Virus record (IMG/VR): IMGVR_UViG_3300032093_000289
Coordinates: 1 to 41,637 of that record
Length of the DNA: 41,637 nt
Direction: 5' to 3' (one strand)
DNA from: a virus
The position numbers were made by a program, and so were the translations under genes. The notes beneath the pieces are model-generated. The model saw only the letters and a program-made list of their open reading frames with translations. It was not told where the DNA came from and did not search any database. How positions within the stretch are numbered: the first letter of the stretch is position 1; every line of letters begins with the position of its first letter. Shown piece by piece: positions 13,339-21,203 of the stretch.

Positions 13339-15894
13339 ATGGCACGCGGGAAAACCAGAGCGCAAGTTCAAGCGGCGGCGTCGGAGCCGCGACCGATCAC
13401 GTTCGAGCCGGACGGCTGGACGCTGGATCGCTTCCTCCTCGACAACAGCGACGCGGCGATCATCCAGGGCCCTATCGGCTCGGGCAAGACGCGCGCGGCG
13501 ATCATGCGCATGCTCAGGCATTGCTCGGAGCAGCCGCGCCAGCGGGACGGCAAGCGCCGGTCGCGCTGGATCGTGGTTCGCCAGACCTACCCCGAGCTCA
13601 AGTCGACGACCATCAACGCCTTCCTCGAGACCTTCCCGGACGGCGAGTACGGGACCATGAACTGGTCGCCGCCGTTCACCTACTATTTCGACCACGGCGA
13701 CATCGAGGCCGAGTTCATCTTCCTGGCGCTCGAGAAGGAGGAGGACGTCAAGAAGGTCCGCTCGCTCGAGGTGACGGGCGCCTACGTCAACGAGTTGCAG
13801 TACGTCGTCCTGCCGATCTTCGGCGAGATCAAGTCGCGCACCGGCCGCTACCCGAGCGTCAAGGACGGCGGCTGTACCTGGGCCGGCGTGATCGCGGACA
13901 TGAACGCGCCCGAGGCGCTGCACTGGGTGCCGATCATGTTCGGCCAGACACCCGTGCCGGACTACTTCACGCCGGACGACGTGCGCACGCACAAGCTGCC
14001 GCCCGGCTGGGTGTTGTTCAAGCAGCCGCCCGCGCTGATCGAGGAGATGGGCGATAGCGGCGAGGTGATCGACTACAAGGTCAACCCGGCGGCCGAGAAC
14101 CTGAAGTGGCTGCGCGATTCCGGCGACTATTACGCCAAGCAGATCCACGGCAAGACGAAGGCGTGGATCGACGCCAACCTGCTGAACCGCGCCGCCGCGG
14201 TGATGAAGGGCAGGGCGGTCCACCCGCTGTTCAGCGCCGACCGGCACGTCAGCCGCACGCCGCTGAAGTTCAACCCCGATCTGGACCTGTACGGCGGGTT
14301 CGACTTCGGCCTGACGCCGGCGGCCGTGTTCGGCCAGACGGTGCGCGGCCGCGTCTTCGTGCTGTTCGAGATGTACGCCGAGGACATCGGCTCGATCACC
14401 TTCGCACCCATGGTCCGGCGCGAACTGGCCACCCGGTTCCCCGGCCTCGACTTCGAGCGCGTCAAGCTGTTCGGCGACCCCGGCGGCGACGTGCGCGGCC
14501 AGGCCGACGAGCTCACGGCGTTCCAGATCTTCCGGCGCAACGGCCTGATGATCCAGAAGGCGCCGGGCGCCAACCGCTTCGCGGGCCTGCACGGGCGCAA
14601 GGAGACGGTCGACACGATCCTGAACCGGCAGGTGGACGGCTACCAGGGCCTGCTGCTGGACCCCGGCTGCCGCATGCTCGCGAGCGGCCTGCAAGGCGGC
14701 TACCAGTTCAAGGACGTCCAGTCGCCCACGGGCGTCTACAAGTCCGACCAGGTCATCAAGAACCAATACAGCCACATCTGTTTCGTGGCAGGGACGCCGG
14801 TGCTGACCCCGAAGGGGGAGGTGGCGATCGAGGCGCTGCAAGTTGGCGACCTTGTGCGAACCCCACAGGGCGCGCGCCGGGTTTCGGCGATCATGAGCCG
14901 CGATGCGCCACGACTTGTGCGGGTGACGTTCTCAAACGGCCGGTCTGTTGTTTGCACCCCGGAGCACCCGTTCGCCACGCGCCATTGTGGTTTTGTTGCA
15001 TCCGAAGCATTACAGTATGGGGACGTTCTGGTTTCGGAAGGGCAACCATGGGCCGACCCGCGATACACCCGATCCACGAGTTCAACGGAGTGCGGTACTA
15101 CCGAAAGCCGTCAGGGTACTACAAGGCCGACCACAAGCTCGGCGGCGCGTACCTTCACCGGGTTGTGTGGGCGCATCATCACGGCCCCATTCCGCCGGAT
15201 CATCACGTTCATCACATCGACCACGATCCCACCAACAACGCGATCGAAAACCTCGAGCTTCTCTCCGCGCATGAGCACGCGATTTTCCATTTTCGGGTGG
15301 ACGGCCGACTCAAGGATTACGCGAACGAGGAGTGGATGGCCAAAATCCGCGGCCTCGCGGCCGTGGCTCGGCGAGCCCCCGAGGTGCGAGCAAAAATGTC
15401 CGCAGCCGCAATCCTCGGAGCCCAGCGAGCAGTCCGAGAAGTCCGCGTCTGCGTCGTGTGCGCCAGGGAGTATTCCGGGCAGGTCAACAAGCGAAAGCGC
15501 GGGTACTGCGGAATGTCGTGCCAGGGCATCGCGCGCCGGGCCTCTGGCGTTGATGACGTTGATCGGACGTGCGTTTGCTGCGGCGCCGGCTTTCGGGCGA
15601 ACAAGCACACAAAGAAAGAGACCTGCTCTCAAGGTTGCGCGGGTCGAGTTGCTGCCTCAAGGCGACACGCCAACTCGAGTCTATGATATCGAGGTTGAGA
15701 CCGAACACGTCTTTTACGCGGCCGGCGCGCTCGTCTCCAACTGCGAAGCCTTCCAATACCTGACCCTCGGCATGGGCGAGGGGCAGAATCTGTTCTTCGG
15801 CGAGCAGCGCGCCCGGCCGGTCAACGTCAAGAGCACGGCCCGCATCTTCGACCGCGGCCCACGCCGGCTCGAGTTTTCGAGAGCGCACCGATGA
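13339..15894 (+). CDS. terL: Terminase large subunit, interrupted by an in-frame intein
   Basis: 851 aa before splicing; residues 481-801 (14779-15741) are an intein, leaving a 530-aa ATPase-nuclease. Walker A is GPIGSGKT (44-51); the ATPase acid lies near AYVNELQYV. The RuvC-like nuclease has FDFGLTP and KLFGDPGGDVRG. The final motif reads SHI-CEAFQYL once the intein is removed, and the intein sits between Ile and Cys, next to the presumed metal-binding Glu. Unspliced protein should therefore lack nuclease activity. It cuts and pumps phage DNA into the prohead. Start chosen at ATG 13339; upstream in-frame codons run into the leader with the late motif. Confidence 0.9.
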   Translation: MARGKTRAQVQAAASEPRPITFEPDGWTLDRFLLDNSDAAIIQGPIGSGKTRAAIMRMLRHCSEQPRQRDGKRRSRWIVVRQTYPELKSTTINAFLETFPDGEYGTMNWSPPFTYYFDHGDIEAEFIFLALEKEEDVKKVRSLEVTGAYVNELQYVVLPIFGEIKSRTGRYPSVKDGGCTWAGVIADMNAPEALHWVPIMFGQTPVPDYFTPDDVRTHKLPPGWVLFKQPPALIEEMGDSGEVIDYKVNPAAENLKWLRDSGDYYAKQIHGKTKAWIDANLLNRAAAVMKGRAVHPLFSADRHVSRTPLKFNPDLDLYGGFDFGLTPAAVFGQTVRGRVFVLFEMYAEDIGSITFAPMVRRELATRFPGLDFERVKLFGDPGGDVRGQADELTAFQIFRRNGLMIQKAPGANRFAGLHGRKETVDTILNRQVDGYQGLLLDPGCRMLASGLQGGYQFKDVQSPTGVYKSDQVIKNQYSHICFVAGTPVLTPKGEVAIEALQVGDLVRTPQGARRVSAIMSRDAPRLVRVTFSNGRSVVCTPEHPFATRHCGFVASEALQYGDVLVSEGQPWADPRYTRSTSSTECGTTESRQGTTRPTTSSAARTFTGLCGRIITAPFRRIITFITSTTIPPTTRSKTSSFSPRMSTRFSIFGWTADSRITRTRSGWPKSAASRPWLGEPPRCEQKCPQPQSSEPSEQSEKSASASCAPGSIPGRSTSESAGTAECRARASRAGPLALMTLIGRAFAAAPAFGRTSTQRKRPALKVARVELLPQGDTPTRVYDIEVETEHVFYAAGALVSNCEAFQYLTLGMGEGQNLFFGEQRARPVNVKSTARIFDRGPRRLEFSRAHR
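14779..15741 (+). mobile_element. Intein in the large terminase (321 codons)
   Basis: Begins with Cys1 in CFVAGTPVLTPKG (block A). Block B is VVCTPEHPFAT, with its His codon at 14965-14967. Block F is VYDIEVETEHVFYAAG from 15679, and the element ends ALVSN followed by Cys+1. All splicing blocks are in the terminase frame. The penultimate residue is Ser instead of the usual His. The middle (about 15048-15686), where an endonuclease domain normally sits, is Ser/Thr/Arg-rich with no endonuclease motif in this frame; the HNH gene is there in another frame. Confidence 0.93.
15048..15686 (+). CDS. HNH homing endonuclease nested out of frame inside the intein
   Basis: 212 aa from ATG 15048, in the -1 (+2) frame relative to the terminase/intein. 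GGAAGGG at 15036-15042 lies five bases upstream as a ribosome-binding site. An HNH core follows: HRVVWAHHHGPIPPDHHVHH with His55-His56, then Asn68 and LLSAHEH. Two zinc-finger-like Cys sets come after: C135/C138 with C154/C158, and C175/C178 with C193/C197. The stop at 15684-15686 lies inside the intein block F codons. It should nick or cut an intein-less terminase gene and drive homing of the element. Production by internal initiation is favoured over frameshifting because of the start signals. Confidence 0.9.
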   Translation: MGRPAIHPIHEFNGVRYYRKPSGYYKADHKLGGAYLHRVVWAHHHGPIPPDHHVHHIDHDPTNNAIENLELLSAHEHAIFHFRVDGRLKDYANEEWMAKIRGLAAVARRAPEVRAKMSAAAILGAQRAVREVRVCVVCAREYSGQVNKRKRGYCGMSCQGIARRASGVDDVDRTCVCCGAGFRANKHTKKETCSQGCAGRVAASRRHANSSL

Positions 15895-16319
15895 TCGAGG
15901 AAGTCGAGGTGTCCGGCGTGCCGGGCGCGTGGTTCGTGGCCTTCTACGGCAAGGGCTACCGCCAGCACTGGTGGGACTGGATCCTGCCGATGGATCGGCA
16001 GCACGTCATGGCGTTCGGCTACTCGGCGCACGCGGAGCGGTGGCTGGTCTACGACGTCACCGCCGGCCAGACCTTCATCCGCGCGCTGACGAAAGAGGCG
16101 TTCGTCTCCTGGCTGCGGATCCTGCCGGCGCACCGGAAGATCCTGCTGGTCGAGTCCGGCGTGTTCGAGGCCCCGCCCCGCTGGCGCTTCGGGTTCTGGT
16201 GTGTGCCGGCGGTGGCGCACCTGATCGGTGTGCGATCGCGTGCGTTGAGGCCGGCGGCTTTCTACCGCGATTTGCTTCGTCTAGGCGCCACCCCTGCGTT
16301 TGAGGTCACGCACTCATGA
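15891..16319 (+). CDS. Phage protein of unknown function after terminase
   Basis: 142 aa, coupled to terL by ATGA overlap. Aromatic-rich N-terminal half (HWWDWILPMDRQHVMAFGY) and a beta/alpha pattern (WLVYDVTAG, KILLVESGVFE) suggest a compact soluble domain. Its 3' end contains late motif copy 3, so the codons there are constrained by two functions. Not recognised. Confidence 0.68.
   Translation: MIEEVEVSGVPGAWFVAFYGKGYRQHWWDWILPMDRQHVMAFGYSAHAERWLVYDVTAGQTFIRALTKEAFVSWLRILPAHRKILLVESGVFEAPPRWRFGFWCVPAVAHLIGVRSRALRPAAFYRDLLRLGATPAFEVTHS
16240..16249 (+). promoter_or_regulatory. Late motif GTGCGTTGAG, copy 3 (inside a gene end)
   Basis: Lies in the 3' end of the 15891-16319 gene, 66 bases before ATG 16316. 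A degenerate copy CTGCGTTTGAGG is at 16294-16305. Confidence 0.5.
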
Positions 16320-16627
16320 TGAAGTCCGGCAAGGCCACGAAGGAGAGCGCGGCTGACGCGCGAGCCCGCGCATCTGAGCAGGCGCGCGCCGAGGCGGCGC
16401 AACTGGACGAAACGCAAACGCTGCTGCGCTCGGAAACCCTGCGCCGCATGCGCCGCTTTGGCCAGTTGGCCGGGGCATCGACCAGCCTGGCCGGGTTCTT
16501 CGGCGGTGGAGTCGGCGCCGGCGGCGGCGGCGGAGTCGGCGCTGGCCTTGGCGGCATGGACGGCGGCGGCTACGGCGGCGGGAGCATCGGCGCCGGGCTT
16601 CGAGGACTCCAGATCGGGGCGTTCTAA
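16316..16627 (+). CDS. Small virion-module protein with Gly-rich tail
   Basis: 103 aa. The first ~60 residues are helical and charged (ARASEQARAEAAQLDETQT); the rest is a long Gly-rich tail (GGGVGAGGGGGVGAGLGG). It overlaps the previous stop and ends exactly one base before the portal GTG start. Position in front of the portal is common for small structural or assembly factors; function unknown. Confidence 0.65.
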   Translation: MMKSGKATKESAADARARASEQARAEAAQLDETQTLLRSETLRRMRRFGQLAGASTSLAGFFGGGVGAGGGGGVGAGLGGMDGGGYGGGSIGAGLRGLQIGAF

Positions 16628-18124
16628 GTGGACGTCCTGAAGCGGATCAAGGCCGCCAAGACCGACAGGGACCGACACGGGACATGGATCAACGAGGCCA
16701 TTCGCCTCGCCATGCCTACCTACCGCCGTGTTACCGGATCGTCGTCTCCTCAGGACGCGATGGCCGAGCAGGACGACCTGTTCGACACGACGCTGCAAAC
16801 GGTGCTCGAAGACTTCTCGTCGGACATGATCTCGACCTTCACGCCGCGGCATGAACGATGGGTCCGGTTTGAGCCGGCGGAGGACCTCACCGAAGCGCAG
16901 ATGAAGCAGGTCGCGCCCCAGCTTCGCGCCCTCGAGGATTCCGTCTTCGCCGAGATCGAGCGGTCCAACTACTGGGACGCTGCGCAGGAGTGCTTCTCGT
17001 TCTGGGGCGTGTCGACCATGGCCCTGGCGCTGACGCCCCGCGGGCCGATGGAGCCGCTGCACTTCCAGCCGATCGAGATGCCGGACCTGCTGATCGAGCG
17101 CGGCCCTGACGGATCGCTGACCGGGCGCTGGCGCCAGATGAAACTGGACAAGATGGGCCTGCACATCATGTGGCCCGAGCACTTCCCGATGCCCGGCAAG
17201 CAGGAAAAGAACAAGGTCTCGACGGTCTACGAGGGCTGCGACCGCGACTATTCCATGCCCGGCGAGGAGCGGTGGAACTACCGCATCTTCGTGGACGACA
17301 AGGAAGTGGTGAAGACCAACTGGGTCGGCGCGGGCTCCTGCCCGATCATCGTCTGCCGGTTCCGCCAGCAATCGGACTCGGCCTGGGGCCCCGGCCCGGC
17401 GCACAAGGCGGTGCCCAACGCACGCACGCTGGACGAGCTCGCGTACCTGAATCTCAAGGCGCTGAGTCGCAGCGTCGACCCGCCCGGCTCCTACGAGGAG
17501 GACGGCGTGATCAACATGGAGGCCGGCCTGTCCGCCGGGACGTGGATTCCGCGCGCCTCCGGCTCCAAGGCGCCTGAGCCGATGAAGGTCGAGACGCGCT
17601 TCGACGCGCTGGTTTTCAACGTCGATGCGCTGCGGACCAACATCAAGAAGGCGCTGTACCAGGACCGGCCCGAGCAGCCGGGCGACACGCCGCCGACCGC
17701 CACCCAGTGGATCGACGAGCGGACGTGGAACACGCGCCGGCGCGAACTGCCGCGCGACCGCTGCATCCGCGAATGGGTGCTGCCGATCATCGACCGCGTC
17801 GTCTGGATCAAGGCGCAGCGCGGGGAACTGCCGGCGATCAAGCTGTCGGACGACAAGGCCGTGGCCATCCGCCCGATCTCGCCGTTGTCCAAGGCCAAGG
17901 ATCTCGAGGACATGCAGATCACCCAGCAGGTCCTGTCGCTCGCAAACCTGGTCGGCCAAGCCGTCCAGCAGGGCGTGCCGGTGGACGCCACCGCGACGAT
18001 CGAGCGCCTGAAGGCCACGGCCAAGGAGCGACACCTGATCATGCTGACGCCGGAGCAGATCCAGAACGCGATGGCCACGGCCGCGCAGGTCGGGGGAATG
18101 GGCGATGGCGCAGCCGCGGCGTAA
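16628..18124 (+). CDS. Portal (head-tail connector) protein, T7 type
   Basis: 498 aa, GTG start directly after the preceding TAA. Characteristic features of the T7-like head-tail connector family: an N-terminal helical region with TWINEAIRLAMPTYR, then FSSDMISTFTPRHERW, a middle YWDAAQECFSFWGVST and a C-terminal helical region (LEDMQITQQVLSLANLVGQ). Forms the dodecameric portal ring through which DNA enters and leaves. Followed by overlapping small gene, scaffold and capsid, the T7 order. Confidence 0.9.
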   Translation: MDVLKRIKAAKTDRDRHGTWINEAIRLAMPTYRRVTGSSSPQDAMAEQDDLFDTTLQTVLEDFSSDMISTFTPRHERWVRFEPAEDLTEAQMKQVAPQLRALEDSVFAEIERSNYWDAAQECFSFWGVSTMALALTPRGPMEPLHFQPIEMPDLLIERGPDGSLTGRWRQMKLDKMGLHIMWPEHFPMPGKQEKNKVSTVYEGCDRDYSMPGEERWNYRIFVDDKEVVKTNWVGAGSCPIIVCRFRQQSDSAWGPGPAHKAVPNARTLDELAYLNLKALSRSVDPPGSYEEDGVINMEAGLSAGTWIPRASGSKAPEPMKVETRFDALVFNVDALRTNIKKALYQDRPEQPGDTPPTATQWIDERTWNTRRRELPRDRCIREWVLPIIDRVVWIKAQRGELPAIKLSDDKAVAIRPISPLSKAKDLEDMQITQQVLSLANLVGQAVQQGVPVDATATIERLKATAKERHLIMLTPEQIQNAMATAAQVGGMGDGAAAA

Positions 18125-18395
18125 GTGGTCCGACATGCGCGGCGTCGTTGAGGCGCCGGCGCAGCAGACGGTCGAGGAGCCGATCGAGCAGGTGATGCGT
18201 CGCCTGTTCTGCGCGACCACGGACGGCCAGCGCGTGCTGAACTGGATGCTCGAGCAATCGCACGCGGCCTGCCCGCCCGGCGCATCGGACTGTGCGTTGA
18301 GGGAGAGGGAGGGAGCCCGCAGGTTCATCGCCAACATTCGTGTTCTCACGCAAGGCGATCATGCTGCAAAGCCAGCCCCTCGAAGCGACCCCTGA
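18105..18395 (+). CDS. Bbp19-like small phage protein
   Basis: 96 aa, starting 20 bases inside the portal gene. The core VMRRLFCATTDGQRVLNWM and ending REGARRFIANIRVLTQ resemble the Bbp19 family found between portal and scaffold in T7-like phages. Late motif copy 4 is inside its coding sequence. The 3' end overlaps the scaffold start region by 35 bases. Confidence 0.6.
   Translation: MAQPRRKWSDMRGVVEAPAQQTVEEPIEQVMRRLFCATTDGQRVLNWMLEQSHAACPPGASDCALREREGARRFIANIRVLTQGDHAAKPAPRSDP
18292..18301 (+). promoter_or_regulatory. Late motif GTGCGTTGAG, copy 4
   Basis: Inside the Bbp19-like gene; 59 bases before scaffold ATG 18361 (38 before a possible GTG 18340). Confidence 0.5.
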
Positions 18396-19089
18396 AGCCG
18401 TAGGCGCCACCGCCGCGCCGGCCGAGGCGGTTGTCGCGACCCCGGAAGTCTCCGGCGCCGTCGCGGCTCCGGCCGCCCCGGTTCGTCCTGACGGACTGGC
18501 GGACCAATTCTGGACCGACGGCGTGGGCGTCAACACCGAGGCCCTGGTCGCCAAGGTGTCCGAGTACGAGACCGCTGAGCGCGCACGCGCCGAGGCAATC
18601 CCGGCCGACATCAGCGGCTACAAGCTCGAGACGCCCGAACCGGTGCTGGATCTGGCCGGCAACCCGGTCGGCTTCAACGCCGACGACCCGCTTGCCCAAG
18701 GCGTCCTCGGCGTCCTGCACAAGCACGGCGGCTCTCAGGCCCTCGCCTCCGAACTGCTCGGCGCCTACGCGCAGAGCGTGATCGCCGAGGCCAAGGCCAC
18801 GACCGAAGCTGTCCAGGCTGAAGTCGCCAAGCTGGGCGCCAACGCCGAGGCCCGCATCTCGGCGGTCAAGGCCGCCGTCACCGCTCACGCCCCCGCGCAA
18901 GCGGAGGCGCTGATGGCCGGGCTCGCCAGTGCCGACGCCGTCGTCGCGCTCGAGGCCCTGATTTCCAAGCTGACCGGAGCCGGCATCGCCTCCGCACCCG
19001 TGGTCAAGGCCGATCCCTTTGAGGGTCTGTCCGGCGCCGCCCTGATCGAAGCCCATCGCGCCGCGCAAGCGGCCGGCCGCGCCGCCTAG
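18361..19089 (+). CDS. Capsid scaffolding protein
   Basis: 242 aa from ATG 18361 with AAGG upstream; GTG 18340 is an alternative. Ala/Glu/Pro-rich, acidic, low-complexity N-terminus, a helical centre (ATTEAVQAEVAKLGANAEAR) and a C-terminal helix (AALIEAHRAAQAAGRA), typical of internal scaffolds. Placed directly before the capsid gene. Directs prohead assembly and is then released. Confidence 0.82.
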   Translation: MLQSQPLEATPEAVGATAAPAEAVVATPEVSGAVAAPAAPVRPDGLADQFWTDGVGVNTEALVAKVSEYETAERARAEAIPADISGYKLETPEPVLDLAGNPVGFNADDPLAQGVLGVLHKHGGSQALASELLGAYAQSVIAEAKATTEAVQAEVAKLGANAEARISAVKAAVTAHAPAQAEALMAGLASADAVVALEALISKLTGAGIASAPVVKADPFEGLSGAALIEAHRAAQAAGRAA

Positions 19090-19101
19090 GAGACCTGACA
19101 C

Positions 19102-20022
19102 ATGCCCGCCATCAACCTGATCGAGTACGCCAAGGGCCTCCAGAACCCGCTGGAACGCGGTGTCGTCGAGCTCTATGCGCAGAGCTCCGACATCCTCGCC
19201 GCGATGCCGTTCAAGACGGTCTCCGGCCCGTACCAGTACAGCCGCGAGGCCACCCTGCCGGGCATCGCCTTCCGCGGCATCAACGAGACCTACACCCCGG
19301 ATTTCTCGATCGAGAACCCGCAGGTCGAGCAACTGTTCATCGCCGGCGGCGAGGCCGACGTCGACAACTTCCTGCTCGCTCTGGACACCGGCCGTCGTGG
19401 CCGCGAGGAGTCGCGCAAGATCAAGCAGATGGCGCGCGCCCTGACCTCGAAGGTGCTGACCGGCTCGAACGTGACCGATCCGCGCGAGTTCGACGGCCTG
19501 CAAACCCGCATCGGCTCCGGCCAGACGATCTCCAACTCGGCGACGTCGGGCGGTGGCGCCCTGTCGCTGGCCAAGCTGGACGAGGCGATCGACGCCACGC
19601 AAGAGCCCACCCACCTGATCATGAACCGCTCGCTGCGGCTCCGGTTCCAGGCGGCCCTGCGCGACCAGACGCTGTCCGGCAACATCATGCTCGGCAAGGA
19701 CGACTTCGGCCGCCCGCAACTGAGCTACGGCGGCCTGCCGATCCTGGTCGGCTATGAAGCTGGTCCGGACGCCAAGATCCTGCCCTTCAGCGAAGCCGGC
19801 TCGGGCGGCGGCTCGACCGCCTCCTCGATCTACGCCGTCTCCTTCAAGGAGGGCATGGTCTGCGGCCTTCAACTGGGCGGCATGACGGTCAAGGACCTCG
19901 GCGAGCTCGAGACCGCTCCGAAGCACCGCACCCGCATCGAGTGGTACACCGGCATGTGCGTCGAGAACCCCTACGCGGCCACGCGTCTGACCTCCATCTC
20001 CAACGCCGCGATCGTGGCCTAA
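19102..20022 (+). CDS. Major capsid protein (HK97 fold)
   Basis: 306 aa with GGAG before ATG. Reads as an HK97-fold major capsid of the T7-like alphaproteobacterial phage type: N-terminal arm (NPLERGVVELYAQSSDILA), an E-loop-like beta region, a helical spine (ESRKIKQMARALTSKVL) and a C-terminal domain (HRTRIEWYTGMCVENPYAAT). Expected to be the most abundant virion protein. A strong terminator follows the next gene. Confidence 0.87.
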   Translation: MPAINLIEYAKGLQNPLERGVVELYAQSSDILAAMPFKTVSGPYQYSREATLPGIAFRGINETYTPDFSIENPQVEQLFIAGGEADVDNFLLALDTGRRGREESRKIKQMARALTSKVLTGSNVTDPREFDGLQTRIGSGQTISNSATSGGGALSLAKLDEAIDATQEPTHLIMNRSLRLRFQAALRDQTLSGNIMLGKDDFGRPQLSYGGLPILVGYEAGPDAKILPFSEAGSGGGSTASSIYAVSFKEGMVCGLQLGGMTVKDLGELETAPKHRTRIEWYTGMCVENPYAATRLTSISNAAIVA

Positions 20023-20034
20023 GGATTCACGCAC

Positions 20035-20481
20035 ATGACCCAGCGCCGCTCCTATACCCTCGACGCCGAACTGATCATGAAGGACGCTGGCCTGGTCGCG
20101 GCTGACGCCGCGGCCACGGTCGGCGGCTCCGCCAAGACCCTGAACGTCGGCGAGGCTGCCTTCAAGGGCGTGCTCGTGGTCGACGTGACCGCCATCGAGA
20201 TCGCGTCCAACGACGAACTCTACCGCATCATCGTGCAGGGTTCGACGACCTCGAACTTCGCGGCAACCGAGATCCTCGGGCACCTCGCGCTGGGCGCCAC
20301 CGAGGTTCGCCCCGGCGGCGCCATCGACAGCACCACCGGCCGCTACGAACTCTGGTTCAACAACTGCCAGGACGACGTGACCTACCCGTACATTCGGGTC
20401 TACACGGACGTCTCGGGCGCGGTCGCGACCGGCATCAACTACTCGGCCTTCATCGGCCGCGACTTCCTCACGCACGCCTAG
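20035..20481 (+). CDS. Putative capsid decoration / accessory head protein
   Basis: 148 aa, 12 bases after the capsid stop. Mostly beta-rich (GVLVVDVTAIEIASNDELYR, then IRVYTDVSG). Such genes directly after the capsid usually encode cement or accessory head proteins; the exact family is not recognised. Last gene before the strong terminator. Confidence 0.6.
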   Translation: MTQRRSYTLDAELIMKDAGLVAADAAATVGGSAKTLNVGEAAFKGVLVVDVTAIEIASNDELYRIIVQGSTTSNFAATEILGHLALGATEVRPGGAIDSTTGRYELWFNNCQDDVTYPYIRVYTDVSGAVATGINYSAFIGRDFLTHA

Positions 20482-20510
20482 TCCGCGCTTCCCCGCTTGC
20501 GTGCATGAGT

Positions 20511-20541
20511 AACGCCCCCGACCTCGAAAGTCGGGGGCGTT
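20511..20541 (+). terminator. Strong hairpin terminator after the capsid genes
   Basis: AACGCCCCCGAC (20511-20522) pairs perfectly over 12 bases with GTCGGGGGCGTT (20530-20541); loop CTCGAAA. Its position after the capsid block is like the T-phi terminator of T7, and late motif copy 5 starts one base downstream. Confidence 0.85.
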
Positions 20542-20542
20542 C

Positions 20543-20552
20543 GTGCGTTGAG
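20543..20552 (+). promoter_or_regulatory. Late motif GTGCGTTGAG, copy 5
   Basis: Directly downstream of the 12-bp terminator hairpin and 30 bases before ATG 20583. Confidence 0.65.
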
Positions 20553-20582
20553 GGGTAGGGCGGCGAGAGAGACGGTGTCCGC

Positions 20583-21203
20583 ATGTCGAACTACGCCGCC
20601 CCCATTGAAGTCGTCCAGGCCGCTCTGCACCGGCTTGGCGAAGAAACGATCACCAGCCTGACGGACGGCTCGGCCGCCGCGCTGATCGCTGCCTCGAACT
20701 ACGAGGGGATCGTGCGGGCGGCGCTGACCAAGCACGCCTGGTCGTTCGCCACCTCGACCACGGGGCTGACGCTTCAGGAGACCGTAACGCTGGGGCCGTG
20801 GACGAAGGCGTACACCTTCGTAGATCCGGCGGTCATCAACCTGCGCTATGTCATGGACACGGGCCGGCGCCTGCGCTCTGGCGAATACGAGGCGCAGGGC
20901 GGCCGGGTGCTGACCCGCGTGGCGCTGACCACGCCGCAGGCCGTGGTGACGACCCGCGCCGGCGAGGGCGCGTGGCCCGATGACTTCGCCGAGGCGATTG
21001 TCGTTCGCATGCAGGCCCTGTTCCTCGAGGGGCTGCTGGACCGTTGGCAGGACGCGCGGCTCAAGCAGCGCGACTCCGAGGCCACCATGCTGGGCGCCAT
21101 GCTGCGCGACAAGCGGCAGTCGCCGGGTGTTCAGGTCGAGCAGAACCCGCTGGCCGAAACCTGGCGGGGAGCGCGCTTTGGCGTGATGCGCTCGAGTGGC
21201 TAG
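20583..21203 (+). CDS. Tail tubular protein A (adaptor, T7 gp11-like)
   Basis: 206 aa. The opening PIEVVQAALHRLGEETITSL is typical of tail tubular protein A (adaptor ring below the portal), followed by WSFATSTTGLTL and a helical C-terminal part (FAEAIVVRMQALFLEGLLD). Followed by the nozzle protein with an 8-base overlap, the conserved T7-like order. Confidence 0.86.
   Translation: MSNYAAPIEVVQAALHRLGEETITSLTDGSAAALIAASNYEGIVRAALTKHAWSFATSTTGLTLQETVTLGPWTKAYTFVDPAVINLRYVMDTGRRLRSGEYEAQGGRVLTRVALTTPQAVVTTRAGEGAWPDDFAEAIVVRMQALFLEGLLDRWQDARLKQRDSEATMLGAMLRDKRQSPGVQVEQNPLAETWRGARFGVMRSSG

Noticed and set aside
13066-14841. Long open frame (591 codons) antisense to the terminase
   Set aside because: GC-rich third positions remove stops on the opposite strand. 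Composition is Arg/Leu/Val/His-skewed with no motif, and the plus-strand terminase is certain.
14779-15741. Sequencing frameshift as the explanation of the out-of-frame HNH gene
   Set aside because: Blocks A/B and F/G of the intein are in the same frame as both exteins, and the frame is open throughout. Two compensating errors would be needed, and the HNH has its own start, ribosome-binding site and stop.
16262-18349. 695-codon antisense open frame over the portal
   Set aside because: Shadow of the portal coding strand; low-complexity Arg/Leu/Asp-rich product.
18346-20475. 709-codon antisense open frame across scaffold and capsid
   Set aside because: Same GC-bias shadow effect. No ribosome-binding site or recognisable domain, and it covers several real plus-strand genes.
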